A stretch of DNA of 64,000 nucleotides from Chitinophaga sancti. Its GTDB lineage: Bacteria > Bacteroidota > Bacteroidia > Chitinophagales > Chitinophagaceae. The stretch covers positions 7,156,001 through 7,220,000 of the forward strand of contig NZ_CP139247.1 of NCBI RefSeq assembly GCF_034087045.1. Direction: 5' to 3'. The position numbers and the translations under genes were made by a program. Positions 36,885 through 45,785 of the stretch are shown piece by piece. Position 1 is the first letter of the stretch; each line of letters starts with the position of its first letter. The notes beneath the pieces were generated by a model, which was not told the origin of the DNA, did not search any database, and saw only the letters and a list, made by a program, of their open reading frames with translations.

Positions 36885-38276
36885 TCAGGCTCTCTGTTCT
36901 TTCACATTCAACACTGCTACAGCAGCTATCATCATAAATACGCCCGCCATTACCAACGCATATATAGGCTGATCGTGAAAACAATACCTGACGATGAGAC
37001 CACCGAACAAGCCATTCACAATCTGTGGGAATGTGATAAAGAAATTAAAGATACCCATGTATACCCCCGTCTTATGCGGAGGTATCACACCTGATAGGAT
37101 AGCATAAGGCGTTGATAAAATGCTTCCCCATGCAAAACCAATACCGATCATAGGCAGTACCAGCAAGTCAGGAGATTGTATAAAAAAGATGGAGATCAGT
37201 GATACCCCTCCTGCTATCAAAGAGAAGGCATGCGCAACTCTCCTGTTTGTTTTACGCGCTATTGTAGGCAGGATCAGTGAATACACCGCCGATACCGCGC
37301 TATAAATGCTAAACAAGAAACCTACTTTATTGCCCGCATCAGCATAACTTGATGATGAGGTATCACCCGGCATTACCTTATAGATATGTTGCGCCACAGC
37401 CGGTGTGGTAAACACCCACATGGAGAACAAGGCAAACCAGGAACAAAACTGTACCAACCCTAACTGCCGCATAGCCGATGGCATGGCTGCAAAGTCTTTT
37501 GCGATTGTTCCCAATCCGGATGATACAGATGTTCCTTCAGAAGAAGGATTAAACTGTGCAAACTCCTCCGGACTATACTCCCTGCTCATAAATACAGACC
37601 ACAGTATCGTCGCTATTAACACCACCGCACCTATGTAAAAAGAATAAATCACATTGTTTGGAACCACACCCGGTGCTGCTACTTTCGATACACCCGCATA
37701 TTCCGCCAGCAAATAAGGCAATGAAGAACCCAATACGGCCCCCGCCCCTATCAGGAAGGTTTGTACTGAAAACCCCATACTCCGCTGCTCATCCGGCAAA
37801 TTATCAGATACAAGCGCACGAAAAGGCTCCATGGCAACATTGATACTTGCATCCATCAATGTGAGCATCCCTGCTCCTATCAGCATCGGTGGCAACAGGT
37901 AAGCCAGCATGGACGAATTCGGTAACAGGATCAACGCTAATGCCGTCAACAGCGCACCGACAAGAAAGTAAGGACGGCGGCGCCCAAACCTGTTCCACGT
38001 ACGATCACTATAATGCCCGATGATGGGCTGTACGATCATTCCGGTCACCGGTGCGGCTAACCAGAAAAGGGATAAATGTTCTACCTCTGCGCCATAGGTC
38101 TGTAGAATACGGGATGCATTTCCATTCTGTAATGCAAAACCAAACTGTATTCCGAAAAACCCCATGCTCATGTTCCAGATCCTTGCCGCAGATAAGCGTG
38201 GCTTTGTCATGCCTTTCATGGAATTCTTTTTTTCTGAAAACGATTTCATTCCACTTAGTGAATCCCCCGCTTTCAT
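36885..38276 (-). CDS. MFS sugar transporter (SLC45/GPH-like)
   Basis: A 463-residue inner-membrane transporter with about 12 TM segments. Early sequence RIWNMSMGFFGIQFGFALQNGNASRIL and the loop HYSDRTWNRFGRRRPYFLVG are typical of the MFS branch that includes maltose/sucrose symporters. In this locus it most likely brings maltose or short maltodextrins from the periplasm into the cytoplasm, where the GH65 phosphorylase acts. Gap to the GH65 gene is 7 bp, and a terminator follows. Confidence 0.9.
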   Translation of the reverse strand: MKAGDSLSGMKSFSEKKNSMKGMTKPRLSAARIWNMSMGFFGIQFGFALQNGNASRILQTYGAEVEHLSLFWLAAPVTGMIVQPIIGHYSDRTWNRFGRRRPYFLVGALLTALALILLPNSSMLAYLLPPMLIGAGMLTLMDASINVAMEPFRALVSDNLPDEQRSMGFSVQTFLIGAGAVLGSSLPYLLAEYAGVSKVAAPGVVPNNVIYSFYIGAVVLIATILWSVFMSREYSPEEFAQFNPSSEGTSVSSGLGTIAKDFAAMPSAMRQLGLVQFCSWFALFSMWVFTTPAVAQHIYKVMPGDTSSSSYADAGNKVGFLFSIYSAVSAVYSLILPTIARKTNRRVAHAFSLIAGGVSLISIFFIQSPDLLVLPMIGIGFAWGSILSTPYAILSGVIPPHKTGVYMGIFNFFITFPQIVNGLFGGLIVRYCFHDQPIYALVMAGVFMMIAAVAVLNVKEQRA

Positions 38277-38283
38277 AAATGTT

Positions 38284-40587
38284 TTATTTGACCAGGTCCC
38301 TGTTGTTCAATTGTACAACAGCGCCCGCCTTTACTACGAATGTATCTTCATATACCTTTACAGCTACATCGCCACCCTCTTTATTCTCCAGGACAACACG
38401 ATTTTTGTTGATCTCCACTTTCAGGATATTACTCCTGAAACGAATACTGAAAGCAAATGACTGCCAGCTATCCGGCAGAAAAGGTGTAAACTGTAACTGC
38501 CCATCACGTACACGCATACCTGCAAATCCTTCTACCACACTCATCCAGGTACCCGCCATCGAAGTGATATGCAAACCATCTTCTGTATCATTGTTATAAT
38601 CATCCAGGTCCAACCGGGAAGTTCGCAGGTAAAACTCATACGCCCGCTCTCCATCTCCCAGCTTCGCAGCCAGGATCGCGTGGATACAAGGTGATAATGA
38701 ACTTTCATGCACCGTACGTGGTTCGTAGAAATCAAAGTTTCTACGCAGCGTATCTATATCGAACCTGTCTTCCAGGAAATAAAATCCCTGCAATACATCT
38801 GCCTGCTTGATAAAACAACTTCTCAATATTCTATCCCAACTCCACTTCTGGTTCAATGGTCTTTGAGACGGATCCAGGTCTTTTACGAGTATCTGCTCTT
38901 TATCCAGGTAACCATCCTGCTGCAGGAAAATACCTCGCTCCGCATCTTCAGGATAGTACATATTATCTATGATATTTTGCCATTGCGCAACTTCAGTACC
39001 AGCATCAAATGAAGTTTTCTGGATAATAGCATCAGTTACCTGCGCCAGTGCCTCTATCGTATATTCCAAACACCACGTTGCCATGGTACTCGTATACCAG
39101 TTATTATTGATGTTATTCTCATACTCATTCGGCCCCGTTACGCCCAGCATCACATACTGCTTACGCGCCTCACTCCAATTCACTCTCTGTGCCCAGAAAC
39201 GTGAAATACCAATCAGTACTTCCAGACCATACTCCGCTAAATAAGCAACATCACCGGTATAACGGATATAGTTGAATATCGCAAATGCAATGGCCGCATT
39301 TCTATGAATCTCTTCGAAGGTGATCTCCCACTCATTATGACACTCCTCCCCATTCATCGTCACCATCGGGTACAATGCCGCTCCCTTGTTAAACCCTAAT
39401 TTACCCGCATTTTCTATCGCTTTATCCAACTGGTTATAGCGATAGACTAACAGGTTTCTCGCTACCTGCTGATCAGCTGTAGCCAGGTAAAAAGGTATAC
39501 AATATGCTTCTGTATCCCAATAAGTGGATCCACCATATTTTTCACCCGTAAAGCCTTTCGGACCTATATTCAAACGGGCGTCTTCACCTGTATAAGTCTG
39601 GTTCAGCTGGAAGATATTGAAACGGATACCCTGCTGTGCAGCAGCATCTCCTGTTATCACTATATCGCTCTCCTGCCATTTACCGGCCCAGGCGGCGGCC
39701 TGTTCTTCCTGCAATTTTGCAAACCCTTTGGCCGCTACTTTATCCACTACCTTCCTACATGCTGCCAGCAATTGTTCAGCAGCATGATTCTCTGAAGTCA
39801 GGTTCGCTGCATATTTAAATATCACAGTTTCCTGATTCCGTGTTGCAGCCACAGTCAACTTACCACCTACAAATTTATCTTTATTCACTGCTGTAACAGC
39901 TGACGCCAGTTTGCGCCCCTGCTGATATACATGGAATAACATGCCCGTACAAACTTTAAAACCTGTTTTCTTTGTACGTAATGTAAGATAAGCTGTATTG
40001 TCGTGTATGCTGCTTTCTACGAAATCCCAGAATCCCTCGTCATAATTCGCATCCTGGTTTCTCACAGCGCCATCTATAAAAGAGGTAATCTCAATCTCCC
40101 CATCAAAATTCAATGGCGTAATACTATAACGCAATGCACCTGCCTCATCATCTACAATACTACAAAAGCGGGTCGCTTTTACTGCTACCTGTTTACCTGA
40201 AGATAAGGTCGCTGTAAACGTACGTTCCAGGTAACCTTCTTTCATATTCAGCACACGACGAAAATCAATCACAGTAGCATGATGTAAATCCAGCGCCACC
40301 CCATCTACCCTGATCTCTAACCCGATCCAGTTGGCAGCATTCAGCACTTTGGCAAAATATTCAGGGTAACCATTTTTCCACCAGCCCACACGTGTCTTGT
40401 CAGGATAATAGATCCCTGCTACATAGCTACCCTGTAATGTTTCGCCTGAATACGTCTCTTCAAAATTGCCACGCTGACCCATACGGCCATTGCCCAAACT
40501 GAAGATACTTTCTGAGATTTTGTTGTAACCCGGTATAAATCCTTCTTCGATGATATTCCACTCATCGACCTTTATATACTGCTTCAT
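38284..40587 (-). CDS. Glycoside hydrolase family 65 maltose-type phosphorylase
   Basis: A 767-residue cytoplasmic enzyme, full length for the family. Family GH65 phosphorylases split alpha-glucobioses with phosphate, giving glucose and beta-glucose 1-phosphate. Visible are the N-terminal domain (FSLGNGRMGQRGNFEE), the catalytic barrel with the general acid glutamate in VTGPNEYENN, and the phosphate-site stretch TVHESSLSPCIHA. No signal peptide. The adjacent beta-phosphoglucomutase and the sus genes point to maltose as substrate; trehalose or kojibiose phosphorylase are alternatives that the sequence alone does not exclude. Confidence 0.92.
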   Translation of the reverse strand: MKQYIKVDEWNIIEEGFIPGYNKISESIFSLGNGRMGQRGNFEETYSGETLQGSYVAGIYYPDKTRVGWWKNGYPEYFAKVLNAANWIGLEIRVDGVALDLHHATVIDFRRVLNMKEGYLERTFTATLSSGKQVAVKATRFCSIVDDEAGALRYSITPLNFDGEIEITSFIDGAVRNQDANYDEGFWDFVESSIHDNTAYLTLRTKKTGFKVCTGMLFHVYQQGRKLASAVTAVNKDKFVGGKLTVAATRNQETVIFKYAANLTSENHAAEQLLAACRKVVDKVAAKGFAKLQEEQAAAWAGKWQESDIVITGDAAAQQGIRFNIFQLNQTYTGEDARLNIGPKGFTGEKYGGSTYWDTEAYCIPFYLATADQQVARNLLVYRYNQLDKAIENAGKLGFNKGAALYPMVTMNGEECHNEWEITFEEIHRNAAIAFAIFNYIRYTGDVAYLAEYGLEVLIGISRFWAQRVNWSEARKQYVMLGVTGPNEYENNINNNWYTSTMATWCLEYTIEALAQVTDAIIQKTSFDAGTEVAQWQNIIDNMYYPEDAERGIFLQQDGYLDKEQILVKDLDPSQRPLNQKWSWDRILRSCFIKQADVLQGFYFLEDRFDIDTLRRNFDFYEPRTVHESSLSPCIHAILAAKLGDGERAYEFYLRTSRLDLDDYNNDTEDGLHITSMAGTWMSVVEGFAGMRVRDGQLQFTPFLPDSWQSFAFSIRFRSNILKVEINKNRVVLENKEGGDVAVKVYEDTFVVKAGAVVQLNNRDLVK

Positions 40588-40589
40588 AA

Positions 40590-41249
40590 TTATAAATCTT
40601 TTAAACGCTGAAGACTCATGTCTCCAAGACCACTGACAATCATATCTGCGTTACCAAGCACCTCTACCGAACCAATACCCACTACTTTCATCCCACCTGC
40701 CTTCGCTGCCTGTACACCCGCTACTGCATCTTCAAATACCACACAGTAAGCAGGATCTGCATGCAAACTATTCGCCCCTTTCAGGAACACTTCAGGATCT
40801 GGTTTGGAAGCTGTGACTGAGTTACCATCTACCACTACATCAAACAATGCAGTCAACCCCACTCTTTCCAGGATAGTACCCGCATTTTTACTCGCTGAAC
40901 CCAAAGCCGTTTTTACACCCGCCTTTTGCAGACTTTCCAAAAACGCTCTTGCACCGGGCAATACCTCATCTGGTTGCATATGACGGATCATATCCACATA
41001 CCATTCATTCTTGCGGGCCGCCTGTGCAGCTTGTTCTTCAGCGGATAGCTGCACACCTCCTATTTCCAGTATGATCTCGAGTGAGCGGGTACGACTCAGG
41101 CCTTTGAGTAATTCATTTTGTTCCTCCGTGAAGTCGAACCCCATCTCATTTGCCAGCCTTTTCCAGGCTTTGTAATGGTATTTGGCGGTATCTACTATCA
41201 CGCCATCAAGGTCGAAAATACATGCGTCTATTCTGTCCATATCATCCAT
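40590..41249 (-). CDS. pgmB: Beta-phosphoglucomutase (HAD family)
   Basis: A 219-residue HAD-superfamily enzyme turning beta-glucose 1-phosphate into glucose 6-phosphate. Motifs: FDLDGVIVDTAKYHYKAW (nucleophile and acid/base aspartates, and the cap hinge), GLSRTRSLE of the cap, ALGSASKNA (motif II), ASKPDPEVFL (motif III lysine) and VFEDAVAGV (motif IV). Two bp separate it from the GH65 gene, whose product it consumes. Start could be ATG 41249 or, three codons later, 41240. Confidence 0.93.
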   Translation of the reverse strand: MDDMDRIDACIFDLDGVIVDTAKYHYKAWKRLANEMGFDFTEEQNELLKGLSRTRSLEIILEIGGVQLSAEEQAAQAARKNEWYVDMIRHMQPDEVLPGARAFLESLQKAGVKTALGSASKNAGTILERVGLTALFDVVVDGNSVTASKPDPEVFLKGANSLHADPAYCVVFEDAVAGVQAAKAGGMKVVGIGSVEVLGNADMIVSGLGDMSLQRLKDL

Positions 41250-41261
41250 TTATTTGCTGTC

Positions 41262-43109
41262 TCAGTGAGCCAGTTCCAGTACCAGTGTAGTAGTAGCCGG
41301 TACATGCAGGCTGTCTGAAAGGCTATAGGTTTTATCAGTTACTATATCGTGCGCGCTGGAAAATCCAGTAGTTCTTTCTTTGAATCGACTCACATCAATG
41401 GTGACAGGATCACTGTTTGGGTTCAATACGATCATCACTGTATTGTCTGCATTATACCTGAAGTAGGTGTATACATTATTCTGAGGAATGTATTGCATCA
41501 GCTTACCGGTTTGTACCACAGGATTGTTCTTCCTGTAGTTAGCCAGCTTTTGTACATAATTATGCAGTTCATTTTCATCTTCATTACGACCTGCTGCGGT
41601 GAACTTATTCACCTTATCATTCTTCCAGCCACCTTTAAAATCTTCACGCACTAATCCATCCGGTGCACTGAAGTTCTTCATACCAATTTCACTACCGTAA
41701 TACAACTGTGGAATACCACGGGTTGTCAGCAACCACGCCAGCGCAGCTTTGTACTTACCTTTGTTTTCCCCGATCACGGAATAGAAACGGCTCAGGTCAT
41801 GATTATCCAGGAATACGACATTGCGCATCGGATCCTGGTATTGATAGTCTGATGCGAGGGTTGTATACAGTTTTACTGCACCATCATCCCACGCAGCTTT
41901 ATCATTCATCGTGCCAGTGATCGCCCAGAGTGAATTGAAATCTGTGAGACCGGGTAATTGTGTATCCAGGTGCTGGTTCACAGTTTTACCCTGTGTAAAG
42001 TATACCTGGTCTGCTACACCTTTCACCCATACTTCTCCAAAGAAGGTAAAGGTTGGATATGCATCCTTGATCGCTTTGCCCCATGCTGCCATAAACTCGC
42101 CGTCATTGTAAGGATATGTATCGAGGCGGAATGCATCCACACCCGCATACTCTATCCACCAGATATGACTTTGCGTAAAATAGTTACGTACAAAAGGATT
42201 AGACTGATCCAGGTCTGGCATATGATTATCAAACCAGCCATTGGTCATCACATCCTTATCATACTGGGATGCATAAGGATCAAAGTCAGGCTGGGCCCTG
42301 AAACTGGAACGGGTGAACTCAGGCCACTGGTGTACCCAGCTCTTCATCGGCATGTCTTTCATAGTCCAGTGCTGGCTACCGATGTGGTTGTGCACGAGGT
42401 CCATGACCAACTTCATACCACGTTTGTGCAGACTATCTGCCAGTGTTTTGTATAATTCATTGGTACCATAACGGGGATCAGTACGGAACTGTTCTGTAGC
42501 AGCATACCCATGGTAAGATGCCTGTGGCTGATCGTTGGTGATCATAGGCGTCATCCACAGTGAAGTAGCGCCCAGTTCCTGCAGGTAACCAAGATGGTTA
42601 ATAATACCCTGTATATCACCGCCATGGCGGTAATACATAGAGTCTCTGTTCAGCGTTGTCTCCTGCATACCTTTGATCACATCGTTCGTAGTATCCCCGT
42701 TTGCGAAGCGATCCGGCATAATAAGATATATCAGATCGCCCGCATTGAGGCCTTGTGCTTTCGTGCCAGTATTCCTGGCTTTCAGCTCGTAACTAAACAC
42801 CAGATCTTTGCTGCCTTTCTTCAGGAACCTGATCGGGAATGTACCCGGAGCTGTTGAAGGATCAATATTGAGATCAATAAACAGGTAGTTCGGGTTTTCC
42901 ACTTTATTCACCTTCAGGAGTGTAACCCCGGGATATTCCAGTTTGACGTCTCTTTCTGCGATCTTATTACCATGTACGATCAGTTGTAAAAAGGGCTGTT
43001 GCATTTGTACCCACCAGTTAGCAGGTTCAATACGCTCCAGGCTGGGAATTTGCGCCATTGACGTACTTGCCATCAACAGCAGCATCGTGATCCACCGAAT
43101 CTGTTTCAT
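41262..43109 (-). CDS. GH13 alpha-amylase/neopullulanase (SusA-like)
   Basis: A 615-residue exported amylase. Signal peptide (STSMAQIP), a cyclomaltodextrinase-type N-terminal beta domain (residues ~20-125), and the GH13 barrel with all conserved regions: DLVHNHIG, the nucleophile aspartate in GVDAFRLDTYPY, the acid glutamate in TFFGEVWVKG and the transition-state aspartate in VFLDNHDLSR. A C-terminal beta domain ends the protein. It probably cuts imported maltodextrins in the periplasm. It sits in the sus operon, 13 bp after the SusE-like gene. Confidence 0.94.
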   Translation of the reverse strand: MKQIRWITMLLLMASTSMAQIPSLERIEPANWWVQMQQPFLQLIVHGNKIAERDVKLEYPGVTLLKVNKVENPNYLFIDLNIDPSTAPGTFPIRFLKKGSKDLVFSYELKARNTGTKAQGLNAGDLIYLIMPDRFANGDTTNDVIKGMQETTLNRDSMYYRHGGDIQGIINHLGYLQELGATSLWMTPMITNDQPQASYHGYAATEQFRTDPRYGTNELYKTLADSLHKRGMKLVMDLVHNHIGSQHWTMKDMPMKSWVHQWPEFTRSSFRAQPDFDPYASQYDKDVMTNGWFDNHMPDLDQSNPFVRNYFTQSHIWWIEYAGVDAFRLDTYPYNDGEFMAAWGKAIKDAYPTFTFFGEVWVKGVADQVYFTQGKTVNQHLDTQLPGLTDFNSLWAITGTMNDKAAWDDGAVKLYTTLASDYQYQDPMRNVVFLDNHDLSRFYSVIGENKGKYKAALAWLLTTRGIPQLYYGSEIGMKNFSAPDGLVREDFKGGWKNDKVNKFTAAGRNEDENELHNYVQKLANYRKNNPVVQTGKLMQYIPQNNVYTYFRYNADNTVMIVLNPNSDPVTIDVSRFKERTTGFSSAHDIVTDKTYSLSDSLHVPATTTLVLELAH

Positions 43110-43122
43110 ACTATTATTCTAA

Positions 43123-44157
43123 TTATTGAGCTGTGAGAGAATAAGTATAGTTTCCCGGGTTGCTTAAGTTCATGCTGATTGTATAAGTACCCGCTGCTTC
43201 TACAGTAATAGCGCCTGTTGTACCTGAAGCCAGTGTACCATTGTTGCTCACATCACTCAGGGTGATGGCATCTGCACTATTGGCTCTGAAGTAGAAGGTA
43301 CCTGCACTTAATGTAGTCGTCACCGTCCATACACCTGTGCCAGCGTTAAAAGTCATGGCTGCATCTACACTACCAACTGCACTACCATAAATGCTCCAGG
43401 TGGTATTCGTCATTGTATATTTGAGTTGGTTGATATCTACTGTGAGGCGATAATAACCTCCTTCTGATACAGCGATATTACCACCGCTGGATGACAGCGA
43501 TCCACTGCCACCATCGCCATAGTTCACATCCCAGCTCTTTGCAGTCGTTACTTTGAACTCTGTAGCGCCGGTGAGGTACATATACCCTTCGTAGTTACCA
43601 TCGTTCTTTACAGAAGCCACACTATCCAGCCCTGCATTGTCAAATGACCAGCCTTCATAAGCACCCGGTAAATACAGGTATGTATATACTTTAGGTACAT
43701 AGTAAGGTGTCACGGTCAGAGAAATACTGTCTGAATACACCTCATCTCCTACTGCATCTACAGCTGCTTTCACACGGATCACGAGATCATGTTGACGGCC
43801 GGCTGCCAGTCCCATATTATTAATGACCTGGTTCAGGGCAGCTACAGTATAAGCTTTCGTTAACGTACCTGTACCAATAGTAACGTCTGTTGCACTCTTA
43901 AAGCCATTGCCTTTCTCATCTATCTGCAGATAATAAGTAACGATGGATTTGTAACCCCAATCCTCAGAGGCAGTCCAGCTATAAGTTACTGCCGCGTTGG
44001 AAGCATCTGCTTCCGTAAATACAAATACGGAATCAGTCGCTGTAAATACGGGCGTAGTACCGCTTTTCACCTGGGTAAAGCTGCCATCCTTTTTACAGGA
44101 GAACAGGATCAGCATACTAAGGCTGAGGATGTATATATAATTGAAACGGAACTTCAT
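43123..44157 (-). CDS. SusE/SusF-like starch-binding outer-membrane lipoprotein
   Basis: A 344-residue surface lipoprotein with lipobox LILFSCKK, an N-terminal SusE-type Ig domain (ATDSVFVFTEADASNAAVTYSW) and C-terminal carbohydrate-binding-like repeats (YLYLPGAYEGWSFDNA, WSIYGSAVGSVDAAMTFNAG) like those of SusE and SusF. Such proteins bind starch or maltodextrin at the cell surface. Located 17 bp after the SusD gene. Confidence 0.9.
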   Translation of the reverse strand: MKFRFNYIYILSLSMLILFSCKKDGSFTQVKSGTTPVFTATDSVFVFTEADASNAAVTYSWTASEDWGYKSIVTYYLQIDEKGNGFKSATDVTIGTGTLTKAYTVAALNQVINNMGLAAGRQHDLVIRVKAAVDAVGDEVYSDSISLTVTPYYVPKVYTYLYLPGAYEGWSFDNAGLDSVASVKNDGNYEGYMYLTGATEFKVTTAKSWDVNYGDGGSGSLSSSGGNIAVSEGGYYRLTVDINQLKYTMTNTTWSIYGSAVGSVDAAMTFNAGTGVWTVTTTLSAGTFYFRANSADAITLSDVSNNGTLASGTTGAITVEAAGTYTISMNLSNPGNYTYSLTAQ

Positions 44158-44174
44158 GATGGAAAATGTTTTGA

Positions 44175-45767
44175 TTAGTAACCACTGTTCTGTTTGAGAT
44201 TTGGATTAGCCACCAGTTCTGTAGCTGGAATCGGATACAGTGTGCGGAAGTCTCCTACAGCTGTACCAGCTGCTACACCGCCTTTCCATGGCCATACATA
44301 ACTGTTGCCCGTGAAGTATCCATAACGGATCAGGTCTGTTCTGCGATAACCTTCCCAGTAGAATTCACGACCTCTTTCATCCAGAATGAATTGAAGGTTG
44401 AGCTGACCACTGGTGATATCTCCGCTCGCATCGCCATAAGCTCTTTCACGGATTTTGTTTACATAAGTCAGTGCCTCGGCGGTGCTACCACCGGTACCTC
44501 CTCTCAATACAGCTTCTGCATAGTTCAGGTAAGCTTCTGGTAAACGGAACAACGGAAAGTCAGTATCTACAAATGTGGTGCTGGAACCAGTACCACCAGC
44601 AGATGTTTTATTGCTCCATTTGGTTACCGCATAACCATCGGTGAAAGTGGTCAGGTCTGTGATTTCCAGGTTTTGCCCGCTGGTATAAAACATCGCCCGG
44701 CTATCAGTCGCACCTGTTACATCTGGAAATAATTTCACAAATGCACTGGTAGTACGTAAACCAGCCCAGGCACTGCTTACACCAAAGTCAGAAGGTGTCA
44801 TCGTTCCCCCCAATTGCGCGCAGACCAGGTATGTAGTACCTCCATAAGTCTGGGTTCTGGCACCGTCAAAGTTGGAAGTGAGCAGAAACTCTGATTTGGA
44901 AGTAGCGTTGTTATCTGCTTTAAACATGTTTGCATAACTGGACACCAGTGAATAACCGGAGTTGATCACTTTGGTACTATAGGTAATCGCATCAGTGTAA
45001 TGATCAGTACCTGTATATACCTGTGCATTCAGGTATAACCTGGATAAGAGCATCCATACACAGGCCTTATCTGCACGACCATATTCATTGGCACCTGGAT
45101 CTGCCAGCAGTGTTTCCAGTTCTTTCAGCTCTGACTCTATATATGTGAACAGTTCTGTACGGGAAACCTGGTTAGGATAATAGTAGGATACTTCGTTCGT
45201 ATCGGTAGAGAAAGGTACATTCCCAAACATGTCCAATGCATGATAGTAACTCAGTGCACGCAGGAACCTGGCTTCTGCCCTGAATGTTTTTGCTTCTTCT
45301 GCATTCGTACCAGTAATACCATTGCTGCTCAGTTTTGAATCAGACGTCTGACGGATAAACTCATTACACTGGGAAATCTGGTAATAGAGACGGGCAAACA
45401 TGGCAGTGATGAAGTTGTCATCCGCTGTCCAGTTCATTTTGTGGAAGTTCTGAATAGTACCATCATTCCATCCCATCACAGCTTCATCAGTAGGTAATTC
45501 CTGCATCTGGTAGTAAGCACGGATGTAGTTGGATGTACCTTCGTCTATACCACTTATATCAGCACTACCGGTTGGTCCGGTTTGCCCTGTAGTAGCCAGA
45601 CCTGCATACAGCTTGGCCAGTATACTTTTGTAGTTACTAAAGTCTGTATATACACTGGCCGTCGTTTCTTCCGTGATAGGATTGCGGTCCAGGTCTTTTG
45701 TACATGCTGCCAGTCCCCATATCATCACACCGGCAAGTAATGTATTATATATGAATTGCTTGATCAT
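44175..45767 (-). CDS. susD: SusD/RagB family glycan-binding lipoprotein
   Basis: A 530-residue outer-membrane lipoprotein (lipobox IWGLAACTK). N-terminal SusD-like section (NYKSILAKLYAGLATTGQ), TPR-like helices, and the C-terminal RagB/SusD part with FPLFRLPEAYLNYAEAVLRGG and LQFILDERGREFYWEGYRRTDLIRYG. It forms the lid of the SusC pore and captures maltodextrins. It lies 18 bp after the SusC gene. Confidence 0.95.
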   Translation of the reverse strand: MIKQFIYNTLLAGVMIWGLAACTKDLDRNPITEETTASVYTDFSNYKSILAKLYAGLATTGQTGPTGSADISGIDEGTSNYIRAYYQMQELPTDEAVMGWNDGTIQNFHKMNWTADDNFITAMFARLYYQISQCNEFIRQTSDSKLSSNGITGTNAEEAKTFRAEARFLRALSYYHALDMFGNVPFSTDTNEVSYYYPNQVSRTELFTYIESELKELETLLADPGANEYGRADKACVWMLLSRLYLNAQVYTGTDHYTDAITYSTKVINSGYSLVSSYANMFKADNNATSKSEFLLTSNFDGARTQTYGGTTYLVCAQLGGTMTPSDFGVSSAWAGLRTTSAFVKLFPDVTGATDSRAMFYTSGQNLEITDLTTFTDGYAVTKWSNKTSAGGTGSSTTFVDTDFPLFRLPEAYLNYAEAVLRGGTGGSTAEALTYVNKIRERAYGDASGDITSGQLNLQFILDERGREFYWEGYRRTDLIRYGYFTGNSYVWPWKGGVAAGTAVGDFRTLYPIPATELVANPNLKQNSGY

Positions 45768-45785
45768 AACGTTCCTGTTTGTTAA